Assembly: GCF_008801575.1 (NCBI RefSeq) | Contig: NZ_VZPL01000007.1 | Span: 1-64,000, forward strand | Source: Xanthomonas cissicola | Lineage (GTDB): Bacteria; Pseudomonadota; Gammaproteobacteria; Xanthomonadales; Xanthomonadaceae | Direction of reading: 5' to 3' | Length of the DNA stretch: 64,000 nt | Shown: positions 42,749 through 54,000 of the stretch, in pieces | Layout: every line of letters starts with the position of its first letter | Position numbering within the stretch: position 1 is the stretch's first letter | Position numbers and translations under genes: made by a program | Notes under the pieces: generated by a model | Told to the model about the DNA's origin: nothing | Databases searched by the model: none | What the model saw: only the letters and a program-made list of their open reading frames with translations

Positions 42749-44329
42749 ATGGTGAACATGGTGAAGCAACCCACACTGGTGGCGGCGCTGCTGATCGCAT
42801 TGCTGGCAACCGGATGTCAGCGTGCGGACCAGCCGGCTGAAAACACGGCTGCCGCGACCAAGGCGCGCGCAGCCACGCCCGGCACCGCGCAGCCGCAGGC
42901 GGCCAAGCCGCAGACCGGCACCGCCGCAGGCACTTGCTACGGCACGCTGCAATTTGCACCGTGCACGCTGAGTTCCGGCAGCGCGGCCGGCAATATCGAG
43001 GCGCAGTGCGCCAGCCTGCGCGTGCCGGAAAACCCGGCCGCGCCGACCGGGCGCAGCATCGATCTGAAGATCGCCTGGCTGGAAAGCGATGCCGGCGCCG
43101 GCAGCACGCCGGATCCGGTGTTCTTCATCGCCGGCGGGCCGGGGCAATCGGCGACCGAGGCTGCCGCCATCGCAGCGGCTGCATTGCGCGAAGTGCGTAA
43201 AAAGCGCGACATCTTTCTGGTCGATCAACGCGGCACCGGGGGATCGCACCCACTGCGGTGCGAGACTGCCGATGGCAAGCCGTTGCAGACCGGCATGGCG
43301 TCCAGTCCGGAAGAATTGATGGCCCATGCCCGGCAGTGTGCCGAAGGCCTGCGAGGCCGTGCCGACCCGCGGTACTACACCACCGCCGAAGCCATCGGCG
43401 ATCTGGATGCAGTCAGAGCCGCCCTGGGCGTGCCACGTATCGACCTGGTCGGTGTGTCTTACGGCACGCGCGTGGCGCAGCACTATGCCAAACGCTATCC
43501 CGCACAGACGCGGGCCATCGTGCTTGATGGCGTTGCACCCAGCGATCTGGTGATCAGTGGTGAGTTTGCACGCACCTTCGAGGATGCACTGATCCTGCAG
43601 TCCGAGCAGTGCCATGCCATCGCCGCGTGTCGCGCGCGCTTTCCCACCGATGTGCGCACGCAACTGCGCACCGTCATGGAGCGGTTGAAGACCGAATCAC
43701 CGGAGGTGGAGTATCGCGATCTGCGCACCAACGCCATCAAGCACGATCGGGTGACCGCCGATGCGGTGATAGGCCTGGCGTTTACGTTCTCCTACGCACC
43801 GCAGAGCGCTGCCCTGCTGCCGCTGGTGCTGGATGAAGCCGCCGCGGGCCGCTACGCGTCGCTGATGGCGTTGTCGCACATGGACATGCAGATCAACCAG
43901 CCCATGCAATGGTCGGTGGTATGCGCTGAAGATGCGGATCGTTATCGCCCGGCGCCCGAACACCAGGCGCTGCTGCTGGGCGAGGATGTCCCACGCAGCG
44001 TCTTTGCCGCATGCCCTGTGTGGCCCACCGGCAAACGTGCCGCCGACTTCACCGCGCCACTGCGCTCGCAGGTTCCGGCCTTGCTGTTGTCCGGTCAGCT
44101 GGACCCGGTCACGCCGCCACGCTATGCCGACACTGTACTCAAGGGACTGCCCAATGGGCGGCATCTGGTTGCGCCCGGCCAGGGACACAGCGTCATGGCG
44201 CTGGGCTGCATCCCCAAACTGATGGCGCAGTTCATGGAAACCACCAATGCCGGTGGGCTGGACGCGCAGTGCGTTGCCGATCTCAACAACGTGCCTGCGT
44301 TTACCTCGTTCAACGGATGGGAACCATGA
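42749..44329 (+). CDS. Secreted lipoprotein alpha/beta hydrolase (S33/TAP-like peptidase)
   Basis: About 526 residues. The signal peptide ends in a lipobox LLATGC (Cys near residue 26), followed by an Ala/Thr/Pro-rich linker, so the enzyme is anchored at a membrane on the periplasmic side. The hydrolase has DQRGTGGSHPLRCE, the nucleophile elbow GVSYGTRVAQHYA, and a TAP-like C-terminal part with the Asp (LLLSGQLDPVTPP) and His (GQGHSVMALGC). Such enzymes cleave N-terminal residues, often proline, from peptides. ATG 42749, GTG 42752 and ATG 42758 are all possible starts; a GGAGAG precedes them. The natAB genes follow after 31 bp. Confidence 0.85.
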   Translation: MVNMVKQPTLVAALLIALLATGCQRADQPAENTAAATKARAATPGTAQPQAAKPQTGTAAGTCYGTLQFAPCTLSSGSAAGNIEAQCASLRVPENPAAPTGRSIDLKIAWLESDAGAGSTPDPVFFIAGGPGQSATEAAAIAAAALREVRKKRDIFLVDQRGTGGSHPLRCETADGKPLQTGMASSPEELMAHARQCAEGLRGRADPRYYTTAEAIGDLDAVRAALGVPRIDLVGVSYGTRVAQHYAKRYPAQTRAIVLDGVAPSDLVISGEFARTFEDALILQSEQCHAIAACRARFPTDVRTQLRTVMERLKTESPEVEYRDLRTNAIKHDRVTADAVIGLAFTFSYAPQSAALLPLVLDEAAAGRYASLMALSHMDMQINQPMQWSVVCAEDADRYRPAPEHQALLLGEDVPRSVFAACPVWPTGKRAADFTAPLRSQVPALLLSGQLDPVTPPRYADTVLKGLPNGRHLVAPGQGHSVMALGCIPKLMAQFMETTNAGGLDAQCVADLNNVPAFTSFNGWEP

Positions 44330-44360
44330 GCCGCACCGACCACGCCACGGAGGCGCACGC

Positions 44361-45103
<743 letters not shown>

Positions 45104-45107
<4 letters not shown>

Positions 45108-46297
45108 GCACCACATCGTTGTTGTCCACGCTGTGGACCGTGCTGCGCAAGGAATTGCGCGACATCTCGCGCGACCGGCGCACCCTGGCATTGGCGTTGC
45201 TGTTGTCGCCGCTGCTGTACCCGATTCTGATCCTGGGCATGGGCGCCCTGAGCGAAAGCCGGGTACGCACGCAGATCGACAAGCCGCTGGACATCCCCAC
45301 GCTCGGTCGCAGCAATGCACCGAATCTGGTGCGATTTCTGGCCGCGCAGGGGCTCAATGCCGTGGATGCGCCAGCCGATCTGACCGCGGCGATCCGCAAC
45401 CAGGATGTGGATGTGGCACTGCGCATCAGCGACAGCTACGCCGAGGATTGGCGCGAAGGCCGGCCGGCGCTGGTGGAGATCATCAAGGACAGCACCCGAC
45501 GCGAGGCCGATGTGCCGAGCATGCGCTTGCAGGCCGCGCTCACCGCCTACAGCCACCAGGTCGGCGCCTTGCGGCTGCTGGCGCGCGGTATCGACGCGCA
45601 GGTGTCCAGGCCCCTGGAAGTCGCCGCGCAAGATCTGGCCACTGCCGAAGCCAAGCGCGGCCAGATGATGGCGATGCTGTTGCCGGTGTTGCTGGTGATC
45701 ACCTCGTTTCTGGGCGGCGCGTCGTTGATTCTGGACGCTACCGCCGGCGAGCGCGAACGCCAGTCGCTGGAGCCGTTGCTGGCCACGCCTGCGCCGCGCA
45801 GCGCCATCGTCAGCGGCAAGATCGCTGCGGCCTGCGTGATCGGCATGGTGTCGCTGTTGCTCACCTTGCTGGCATTCAAGCTGAGCGCGCAGCTCTCCAC
45901 CTCGAACCTGGGCCGCCAGCTCAATGTCGGTTTCGTGCCGATGCTGCAGATGCTCTTCATCCTGGTACCGATGCTGTTTGTCGGCACTTCGCTGCTGACC
46001 TATCTGGCCGCCGCGGCCAAGAGCATGAAGGAAGCGCAGGCGCACATGACCTGGTTGCTGCTGCTGCCGATGCTGCCAGGCTACGCCTTGATGGCCTATC
46101 CGCTGAAGACGCAGCTGTGGCATTTTGCGGTGCCGTTTCTGGCGCAGAACCAGATGCTGTTGAAGGTGATCCGCCACGAGACCATCAACCTACAGACGTG
46201 GGCGGTGTATCTGCTGGCTGGCTTCGGTGTGGCGGCATTGCTGTGGTATGCGGCAGTGCGCCGGTATCACCAGGAGCGTCTGGCGATTTCGGGCTGA
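45104..46297 (+). CDS. natB: ABC transporter permease NatB
   Basis: 397 residues: one N-terminal helix (about 22-45), a long periplasmic domain (about 50-190), then five helices (about 190-375). LDATAGERERQSLEPLLATP is the cytoplasmic motif of the ABC-2/NatB permease class. With NatA it forms an exporter, sodium in Bacillus; the substrate in xanthomonads is not established. A bidirectional terminator lies 96 bp after its stop. Confidence 0.88.
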
Positions 46298-46362
46298 AGT
46301 TGTTGCGTGTGGCTGTTTGCTGCAAGTCCCTGCGGCACCTCCGACGCGCAATACCGACGCTG

Positions 46363-46394
46363 CACCATCGCCACAACGCACCATCGCCACAACG
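46363..46394. repeat. 16-bp tandem direct repeat
   Basis: CACCATCGCCACAACG occurs twice head to tail (46363-46378, 46379-46394) just before the terminator between natB and the TonB-domain gene. It may vary in copy number between strains; no function is apparent. Confidence 0.85.
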
Positions 46395-46424
46395 CAAAAG
46401 CCCGCATCGCTGCGGGCTTTTGCG
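46393..46424. terminator. Bidirectional intrinsic terminator
   Basis: CGCAAAAGCCCGCA and its exact complement flank a TCGC loop (46407-46410). The arms carry A-run and T-run on opposite ends, so the hairpin terminates natB on the plus strand and the convergent TonB-domain gene on the minus strand. Confidence 0.85.
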
Positions 46425-46450
46425 TTTCCATGTCATCGACGACGCAGGCA

Positions 46451-47461
46451 TCAATCGCCCGGATTGAAGGACAGCGTACGCCGCGTGGTCACCGGTGCGG
46501 CCACCGGTTCGAAGCGCCAGCGCTTGACCGCGTTGAGGGCTTCGCGGTCGAACACGCGCGGCGGGTTGGCGCGCAGCACGCGCGAGGCGGTGATCGAGCC
46601 GTCGGTACCGACCGTGAGTTCCACCAGCACTTCGCCCGAGGTACCCGAGCGCAGCGCTTCGGCCGGGTAGCGCGGTGCCGGGGTGCTGATCGGCCGCAGC
46701 GACTGCGCGGCCGGTGCGGCTGCAGCGGCGGCTGCCGGCGCCGGACGCGGGGCCGCCGGTGTGGGTGCCGGCGCTTCGGCCTGACGCCGCGCAGCCGCCT
46801 GGCGCTCGGCCTCGGCAGTTTGCTGGCGGGCCGCTTCCTGCTGGGCGGCAATCTGCTGGGCAGCGGCGGCCTCGCGGCTCTGTTGCTCGGCCAGGCGCTT
46901 CTGCTCGGCCGCCTGCTTGGCCTTGTCCTCGACCTGCTTCTTGGCCTGCTCGGCATCCTGCTCGGAGCGGTTGGCAGCGGTCTTCATGCCGGTTTCCAGG
47001 CCGCTCTTCAGGCGTGGCAGTGCCGGTGCCTGCGGGTCGACCTTCTCGATCAACGCGATCAAACGCTGCGCTTCGGGAAACTCTTCGCGGCTGATGCCTT
47101 GTTCGGCGGCGATCAGCGTATAGGGAAGCAGATCGGTCAGCGCGCTATTGACGGTGGCGTCCTGCGGCTGCTTCTCGCGCAAGGCCAGGTAGTACTCCAC
47201 CGCGTTGTCGCCGGCCGGGGCGTACATGCGGTTGTCCTGCAGCGCTTTGGTGGCCGATTCGCGCAACTGTTCGGCAGCCATCGACTGCACCTGCGGCGAG
47301 ACCGCCGTGGCCGGCGTGGGTGCCGTTGCCGCCGGCGTGGCGCCGGTTGCCGGCGTGGTGGTGGCGGCCTTGTCTTCCTGCTTGGAGCAGGCGGCCAGGC
47401 CCACCAGCAAAATGACCGGCGCGATCCGGCGTGCCATACGGCCCTGTGTCAGATCCAACAT
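46451..47461 (-). CDS. Lipoprotein with C-terminal TonB domain
   Basis: 336 residues. The N terminus is a lipoprotein signal (RIAPVILLVGLAACSKQ, Cys at about 25), not the single membrane anchor of classical TonB. Residues 30-60 are Thr/Ala/Pro linker, about 60-140 helical, and about 140-215 a Lys/Glu/Ala/Gln-rich coiled coil. An Ala/Pro stretch follows, and the last 80 residues are a TonB_C domain (PRYPAEALRSGTSGEVLVEL, VFDREALNAVKRWRFEP). Start 47461 has AGGGGG 5 bp upstream. TonB domains normally contact outer-membrane receptors. A lipid-anchored version cannot couple to ExbBD through a helix, so its role is unclear. It lies downstream of a receptor-halogenase locus on the same strand. Confidence 0.85.
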   Translation of the reverse strand: MLDLTQGRMARRIAPVILLVGLAACSKQEDKAATTTPATGATPAATAPTPATAVSPQVQSMAAEQLRESATKALQDNRMYAPAGDNAVEYYLALREKQPQDATVNSALTDLLPYTLIAAEQGISREEFPEAQRLIALIEKVDPQAPALPRLKSGLETGMKTAANRSEQDAEQAKKQVEDKAKQAAEQKRLAEQQSREAAAAQQIAAQQEAARQQTAEAERQAAARRQAEAPAPTPAAPRPAPAAAAAAAPAAQSLRPISTPAPRYPAEALRSGTSGEVLVELTVGTDGSITASRVLRANPPRVFDREALNAVKRWRFEPVAAPVTTRRTLSFNPGD

Positions 47462-47600
47462 GCGTCCCCCTTACCCCGAGTGCGAAAGATAACGTTGCTG
47501 CGGCGAGCGCCGGCCATTGTTCCCGCAATGGACGGCAATGCCGCAATCTAGCATTGCTGGGGCGGTCTAAGCCAAGGGTTGCGCCGCAGATCGCCGAAAT

Positions 47601-49172
47601 TTATCCCGCCGGGGTCGCCATGACCGGCGGGGCCGGCACGCGTGCGGCCGCTTCGGGCAGCGGCGGGGCAGGGCAGTAGCGCTGCAGGAAGTCCGCGTGC
47701 GCAGGCAACCGCACCAGCGCCGCCTCCACCCGGGTGCGGATGGTTTCCAGAAAGCGGCTCAGCTCCGCATCGCCCATCAGGTCGGCCACCGGGTGGTGCT
47801 GTTGCGGCACCACCCCCTGGCCCAGCATCACCTGCACCCAGGAGTTCTCGGCGAACAGCTCGTTGGCCTGATGGAAGACCCGCCCGCTCTGGCGGAACAA
47901 CTCCACCCGGTGGCGCAGCGAATCGGGGATGTCCATCGCCGCGCAGTCGCGCCAGAACGGCGTGTCGCGGCGATCGGTGGCGTGGTAATGCAGGATCACG
48001 AAATCCCGGATGTGGGTGATCTCCTGGGCCGCCTGATGGTTGTACTCGGCGATGTCGACAGCGTTGATCACCTGCGGAAAGGTCTGCAGCAGGCGGATGA
48101 TGCCGCGCTGGATCAGATGGATATTGGTCGATTCCAGCGGCTCCAGGAACCCGCTTGCCAGGCCCAGCGCCACGCAGTTCTTTTCCCACACGCGGTGGCG
48201 CTGGTTGGGCGTGAAGCGCAGCGGCCGCGGTTCGGTCAGCGCGCGCCCGGTGAGGTTGCGTTCCAGTACCGCGCGGGCGCCATCCTGGTCCATGTAGCGG
48301 CTGGAATACACGATGCCGTTCCCCACCCGGTGCTGCAGCGGAATGCGCCACATCCAGCCGGCCTGATCGGCGCGCGAACGGGTGTAGGTCACCGGCGGGC
48401 CCACCGATTCGGTCTGCACCGCCAACGCGCTGTCGGCGAACAACCAGCGCGACCAATCTTCGCTGCCCACGCCCAGCGTCTTGCCGATCAGCAGGCCCGC
48501 AAAGCCGGTGCAATCCAGGAACAGGTCGCCTTCCACCCGCGTGCCGTCCTGCAGGGTCAGTGCGGTAAGAAAGCCGCTTTGCGCATCGGTCTCCACCTGG
48601 CCGATGCGGCCTTCGACGCGGGAGACGCCGAAGCCTTCGCTGAAGCGGCGTAATAAGCGCGCGTACAGCCCGGCGTCCAGGTGGTAGGCGTAATTCATGC
48701 CGCCATTGGGCAGATGCGCGAAGCGGCCTTCCTGCGCCGCACGCAGTTCCAGGCAGTAGTCGCCGAAGTCGCGCGCCACCCCGCGCTGGCGCCCCTTCAA
48801 CCAGAAATGCTGGAACCCGGCGCTCCAGTGGTCGGTCCCGGCATGCCCGAAGGAATGGATGTAATGCTGGTCCACATCGCGCCAGTGTTCGAAGGCGATG
48901 CCGAGCTTGATGGTGGCCTGGGTGGCGGCCATGAAGGCGGCTTCGTCGATTTCCAGCAAGCGGTGGAAGGTGACCAGGCTGGGGATGGTGGCTTCGCCCA
49001 CCCCCACCGTGCCGATCTCGTCGGACTCCACCAGGGTGATCTGCAGGTGCCGGCCCAGCAGTTTCGACAGCGCTGCAGCCGCCATCCAGCCGGCCGTGCC
49101 GCCACCGGCGATGACGACGCGGCGTACCGGGCGCTGCTGCGGGTCCGAAGGCGTGGTGTCGGGCATGGTCAA
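47601..49172 (-). CDS. Flavin-dependent tryptophan-halogenase family protein
   Basis: 523 residues. GGGTAGWMAAAALSKLLG binds FAD, GVGEATIPSL lies at the active-site segment, and GWMWRIPLQHRVGNG contains the W-x-W-x-I-P signature of flavin halogenases. It would use FADH2, oxygen and halide to halogenate an aromatic or indolic group. It is the last gene of a minus-strand set TonB receptor, SapC, Pass1/cupin, halogenase. This gene company recurs at carbohydrate-linked TonB loci in Xanthomonas, Caulobacter and sphingomonads. What is halogenated is unknown; some Xanthomonas enzymes of this type are reported to prefer bromide. The start lies 4 bp after the upstream stop. Confidence 0.9.
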   Translation of the reverse strand: MTMPDTTPSDPQQRPVRRVVIAGGGTAGWMAAAALSKLLGRHLQITLVESDEIGTVGVGEATIPSLVTFHRLLEIDEAAFMAATQATIKLGIAFEHWRDVDQHYIHSFGHAGTDHWSAGFQHFWLKGRQRGVARDFGDYCLELRAAQEGRFAHLPNGGMNYAYHLDAGLYARLLRRFSEGFGVSRVEGRIGQVETDAQSGFLTALTLQDGTRVEGDLFLDCTGFAGLLIGKTLGVGSEDWSRWLFADSALAVQTESVGPPVTYTRSRADQAGWMWRIPLQHRVGNGIVYSSRYMDQDGARAVLERNLTGRALTEPRPLRFTPNQRHRVWEKNCVALGLASGFLEPLESTNIHLIQRGIIRLLQTFPQVINAVDIAEYNHQAAQEITHIRDFVILHYHATDRRDTPFWRDCAAMDIPDSLRHRVELFRQSGRVFHQANELFAENSWVQVMLGQGVVPQQHHPVADLMGDAELSRFLETIRTRVEAALVRLPAHADFLQRYCPAPPLPEAAARVPAPPVMATPAG

Positions 49173-49176
49173 ATCC

Positions 49177-50190
49177 TCAGCGATTCAAGCGTTGCAGCAG
49201 CCGCGCACGCAGGCTGCGCGCGCTGGACTCGTCCATCGGCGCCAGCACACCGCGCGCGGCATCGGGCAGATGCGCGGCGGTCCTGTCGTCGGACTCGAAG
49301 ACATAGTGACGGAACACTTCCTGCCAGGTGGCGCGTTGTTCGGCCGGCAGGTCGCGAATGGTCAGCAGCGCCAGCATCAGCGCGTTCATCGGCGAATCCA
49401 TATAGGCCGGGCCCTGCCGCCACCAGAAATTGACCAAGACGTTGAAGCTCTCCAGTGCCTCGACGTGATGCCACCACATGCTGGGAATGAACAGCGCATC
49501 GCCCGGCGCCAACTCGGCGACCAGGGCGTGGTCCAGCGCCTGCGCATAGCGTGGAAAACGCTGCAGGTCCGGTGCGGCGATATCCACCAGGCTGACCGGC
49601 TGCCCGGCCGGGGTGAGATCCAGCGGACCGATGTAGAGATTGGCCAGCTGATCGGGCGGGAACAGGGTAAAACGGCGTCGCCCGGCGACCACACAGGCCA
49701 GGTTGTCGGGCAGGTCCTGATGGGCGGCGATGCGGGTGCGGTTGCCGATCCAGATGCTGGCCAGCGGCTCGCCCTGCGGCAGCGCGATCGGGTTATGCGC
49801 ACGCAACCCGGGCAGGTAGGTGTCCAGCGTGGTGGAGCCGACATAGATCGCCGGCGGCTGGGAGGCGTGCAGGTCGCGCAGCAAGGTGTCCAGCACCACG
49901 CCCAACGGCACGCGTTCGGGGCGGAAGTTGAAGCCGCTCATGTCCGCGTTGTAGAAAAAGCGCCCACCGATCTCCGGTGGTCCAACCTGCGCCACCACCG
50001 CCTCGCCGCGGTCGAAGCCACGCAGGTAGGCGGCAGCGGCCTGCGCAGAACTGGCACCGGCGCGGGCCAGCGGCCAGTCGCGCACCAGCCCCCGCAGCAC
50101 CAGCGGCGTGGTGGAGCGAAGGATGGCCGGGTCCAGCTGTTGCGGGTCCAGGCCGTGACGCTCTTGGATGGCGCGTGGCTCAGCCGGCAT
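49177..50190 (-). CDS. Cupin-like (JmjC-type) Pass1-related protein
   Basis: 337 residues of Cupin_8/JmjC fold: LRGLVRDWPLARAG near the start, TRIAAHQDLPDNLACVV (H-x-D iron ligands), and DALFIPSMWWHHVEALESFNV (distal His). The iron triad H-D-H is complete, pointing to a 2-oxoglutarate/oxygen-dependent hydroxylase fold. Proteins of this group are annotated Pass1-related in TonB-receptor clusters. It overlaps sapC by 11 bp and ends 4 bp before the halogenase start. Together the two oxidative enzymes may modify a shared peptide or protein target, which is inference. Confidence 0.85.
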   Translation of the reverse strand: MPAEPRAIQERHGLDPQQLDPAILRSTTPLVLRGLVRDWPLARAGASSAQAAAAYLRGFDRGEAVVAQVGPPEIGGRFFYNADMSGFNFRPERVPLGVVLDTLLRDLHASQPPAIYVGSTTLDTYLPGLRAHNPIALPQGEPLASIWIGNRTRIAAHQDLPDNLACVVAGRRRFTLFPPDQLANLYIGPLDLTPAGQPVSLVDIAAPDLQRFPRYAQALDHALVAELAPGDALFIPSMWWHHVEALESFNVLVNFWWRQGPAYMDSPMNALMLALLTIRDLPAEQRATWQEVFRHYVFESDDRTAAHLPDAARGVLAPMDESSARSLRARLLQRLNR

Positions 50191-50881
50191 GACGGCGGTT
50201 CATGCGTTCGAGCAGATGGCGCAATTGCGCAATCGAGGCCACCGCCATGTACAGCGGTTCCAGATCGCCATGCCGGTGCAGTTCGAGCAGCGCCGCGTCG
50301 TCGAGTGCGCGCAGGCGTTCTTCGTGCACGACATAGAGCCCGGCCAGGCGGCATTCCAGGCCGTTGTTCAAGGTGGCTTCGAACACGAATGGTTCGAGCA
50401 GGTCGTAACGCAGCGCACGTTCGACGAATGCCGTGCTGGCCACCAGGCCATCGTGCAGCGTGCGCAGCACCTGGCTGATGTGGTCGAGAAATTCGGTGGT
50501 GCCGCCGTGTTCGCGAAACAGCAACTGGCCCTCGGTGGTGCTGACGCGTGGGCTGTCCAGGTCCACATGCACCATCGGCCCATCGGGCTGTTCGCCGATC
50601 AGGAACGGTTGGCGCTGGATCGCCAGCGGGACATAGGGCGCATCCCAACGCGCCCCATCCAGGAACAGGTTTTCGCCCAGGCGTAATCCCAGCAATGCCA
50701 GCGGCTGGAAACTGCGCTCGCCGCTGCGATGGAACACGATGGGGTATTGCGCCTGCAACTGGCGGAATTCCTGCGGAAAGGTCGCAGCCGACATCACGTC
50801 ATCGCCATAGGCGGCGCCGTGCGCGGTGATCACGCGCAGATCGCGGTGATCGAGATTGTTCAACAACACAGCATTGGTCAT
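50180..50881 (-). CDS. SapC family protein
   Basis: 233 residues of the SapC family. It begins MTNAVLLNNLDHRDLRVITA and includes FPQEFRQLQAQYPIVFHRSG, PLALLGLRLGENLFLDG and QLLFREHGGTTEFLDHI. The name comes from a Campylobacter S-layer-related gene, and the biochemical function is unestablished. Twelve codons upstream of 50881 are not family-like and are excluded. There is no signal peptide, so it is cytosolic. It overlaps the Pass1/cupin gene by 11 bp, and lies 180 bp behind the TonB receptor, separated by two strong hairpins. Confidence 0.88.
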   Translation of the reverse strand: MTNAVLLNNLDHRDLRVITAHGAAYGDDVMSAATFPQEFRQLQAQYPIVFHRSGERSFQPLALLGLRLGENLFLDGARWDAPYVPLAIQRQPFLIGEQPDGPMVHVDLDSPRVSTTEGQLLFREHGGTTEFLDHISQVLRTLHDGLVASTAFVERALRYDLLEPFVFEATLNNGLECRLAGLYVVHEERLRALDDAALLELHRHGDLEPLYMAVASIAQLRHLLERMNRRHAG

Positions 50882-50989
50882 GGGGGATAGGCACGGCACG
50901 CGGGGCGCGTGGCCCATGCTTCAACGAATCGCCACTGCACGGCAAGCCCCGGATGCGTTCATGTCCTTGGGCGGGTGCAACGGCCGTGT

Positions 50990-51056
50990 ACGTTCCCCCG
51001 GCAGGGGGAACGTGCGGCTTGCTGTAGCGATGCAGTCAGTCCTGCATCGCTACAGC
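50990..51056. terminator. Two strong hairpins between TonB receptor and sapC
   Basis: The receptor-proximal hairpin is GCTGTAGCGATGCAG with an exact 15-bp complement (51021-51035 and 51042-51056, 6-nt loop), 5 bp after the receptor stop. The second is CGTTCCCCC-GGCA-GGGGGAACG (50991-51012). Neither has a T-run. They are well placed to reduce expression of sapC and the enzymes relative to the receptor by attenuation or RNA processing. Confidence 0.6.
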
Positions 51057-51060
51057 GGTA

Positions 51061-54000
51061 TCACCAGAACTTGTAGCGCAGACCCAGCATGTAGCGCGGG
51101 CCGGTCTGGGTGGCATAGATGATCTCGTTCTTCTGCCGGCCATGCTGGCGCTGTATTTCGTTGGTGAGGTTGATCGCTTCCAGGCTCAGCGACAGGTTGT
51201 CGGTCCACTTGTAGCCGATGTTCAGATCCAGCTGGCCATAGGCTTCGGTATAGACCGGGTTGGGCAGGCCGCTGCCGTCGAAGCGCGCAGCCAGGAACTC
51301 GTCGCGCCAGTTGTAGGCCGCACGGACCTGCCATTGTCCCTTGTCGTAGAAGCCGACCAGGTTGGCCGAATCGCTCAAGCCTTCCAGCGCGAACTGCTCG
51401 CCGATCACATAGTTGTTGTAGGTCAGCCCGGAGTCGACCTTGGTGTAGTTGGCCGACACGCCGAAGCCGCTCTGGCCGAACATGTGCTGCACGTTGAATT
51501 CCCAACCGTCCAGCGAGGCCGACCGCTGGTTGGCCGGCGCGGTGATGGAGAAGTTGGCGACCGGGTCGCCCGGCTGCCCGCTGATCGTACCGGTGGCATT
51601 GCCATTGGTGTCGTCGGTTCCGCGGACCACGCCCGGCTGGCCGGCGAAGTTGCGGAAGATGTAGTTGCGGATGCAGGTCAGGTCGGCGGTGGCGCAGCCA
51701 TTGGCCAGCGCCTGGTTCCAGTAGGCGCCGCCCACCGGCGTGTGCAGGCCGAGCGAGGTGTCGTTGCGGGTGGTCACGCCGACGTAGTTGTCGATGTTCT
51801 TGCGGAAGAACCCCACCGAGGCGTAGCTCGCCTCGCCGTAATACCACTCCAGCGACAGGTCGATGTTGTGCGACAGCAATGGCTTGAGGCCGGGATTGCC
51901 TTCCTGGCCGGAGCCGCCTTCGATGCGGCCGATCTGGTTGAGCGTCTGCCCGCCCTGGATGTCGCCCCAGCCGGGCCGGCCGATGGTTTCGCCGTAGCTG
52001 CCGCGCAGCACCAGGTCCTCGCGCAGCTTGAAGCTCAGGTCCAGGCTGGGCAGCCAGTATTCGTACTTGCCGCTGCCACCGGAGAACGCCGAGTCGGCGA
52101 GCCGGATCGGCAGCTCGTTGTTGGCAACCCAGTCGATGCCCACGGCCACCGGCACCAGCGCCTGTGCCTGGACCTTGGTTTCTTCGTAACGCACGCCGGC
52201 TGCCAAGCTGATCGGCACGCGCAGATCGTCCCAGCTATTGCCCCACTGCAGGTAGGCGTTCTTGGATTTTTCGGTCACGCGGCGGTCGGTGGTGAACACC
52301 GGCGAGATGCGGTACAGCGACTCATCGCCAGCGGCTTGCGCAGCGGCCTGGCGCACGCGCTCGAAGTCGAACAGGAACAGCTGGTTGAACTGCGCCGGAT
52401 TGCCGCTGCCGTCGATCGCATCGAAGTACTGCGCGAACGTGCTGGGAATCCACAGGTCGTCCGCATAATCGGCCGCGGTGCCGTTGCCGCCCCAGGTGTC
52501 GCGCTGCACGTTGGAAAACGCCGAGCGGTTCTTGACCTCGGTGCTGCCGATGCCGAACTTCAACTGCGAATAGTTTTCGAAGGTGAAGTCGCCGTTGACC
52601 TGCGCCTGATCGATTTCCGACTTCATGTAGCTATTGCGAAACGCCGAGCCGGTGACCAGGGTGCGCGACGGGTCCAGGCCATTCAGCCCGAAGCCCAGCT
52701 GCTGCTGCAACACCGGGAAATCCTTGCTGAAATCCACCACCGAGGTGCCGCGGTAGAAGCCGGATACGCCCAGCGAGTTGCTCGACCCGTACGGGCTGTC
52801 CGCGCCGGCTTCGGCGGTGGAGCGGTGGATGTCGAAGTTGAGCTTGAACTGATCGTTCACCGCCCAATCCACATTGAAACCCAGCGACTTGTTCTGGTTG
52901 CGCGTGGCCGCCTGGGAGCCGGCGGTAGCCAGATCGCTGGTGGGCGGATTGACGATTTCCGAATAGGTAATCGGACCTGCGACCGGTCCCTTGGTCCAGG
53001 CGCTGGCGGACGGTCCGTAGTTGAACCACACCGACATCTCGTTGCGCTGCTGCTGGATCTTGTTTTCCGAGTAGGTGTAATCCAGCGTGGTGGTGATGTT
53101 GTCCAGCGGCTTGTACTGCAGGGTCAACTGGCCGTTGGTGCGCTGGCGTTCGACGCCGACCACGCGGTAGTTGAGGTTCTGCGGCACCGAATAGATATCG
53201 TTCGGACCGGGGCGGTTGACGATGTTTTCCGAACCCGGTGCGCCCGGCTGCGGAATGGTGCCGTAGGCGGTGGAATCGCCACGGAATGCGCGCCAGCCAT
53301 TGGGGACGCCGACCTGGCTGTAGCCGAAGTCGCGTTCCTGGTAGCTGCCGCTCAGCGACACGCCGAAGCGTCCATCGGCCGAGGTGTTGCTGAAGATGCC
53401 GGAGATTTCCGGCGTCAGCGAATCGCCCTGCAGGCGGCCGGGCAGGTTCTCGTTGGACGCGTCGTGCACACCCTTGAGGCCCACATTGGCATGCATGCCG
53501 GGGTTATCCAGCGGCCGCGCGGTCTTGATGTTGATGGTCGCGCCGATCCCGCCGGTGGGCGTGCTGGCACGGCTGGTCTTGAACACCTCGATGCCGGAGA
53601 TCGATTCGGACGCCAGGTTGGCGAAGTCGAACGCACGCGAGTTGGAGGCGTTGGATTCTTCGATGCTGGCGCCCGGCATCTGCCGTCCGTTCAACAGCAC
53701 CAGGTTGAAGTCCGGGCCGACGCCACGCACGGTGACGCGCGAGCCCTCGCCCAGCGAACGGTCGATCGACACACCGCTGATGCGCTGCAACGATTCGGCC
53801 AGATTGGTATCGGGGAACTTGCCGATGTCTTCGGCCACGATGCCGTCGACAATGCCTTGCGCGTCGCGTTTGACGTTCATCGACGAGGTAAGGCTGCCGC
53901 GAATGCCGCTGACCTGGACGGTATCGAGGGTGGCGGGGTCGGCCTGACTGGAACCCGGGACAGTGGATGCCGATTGCGGCGCCGGCGCGGTCTGCGCGGC

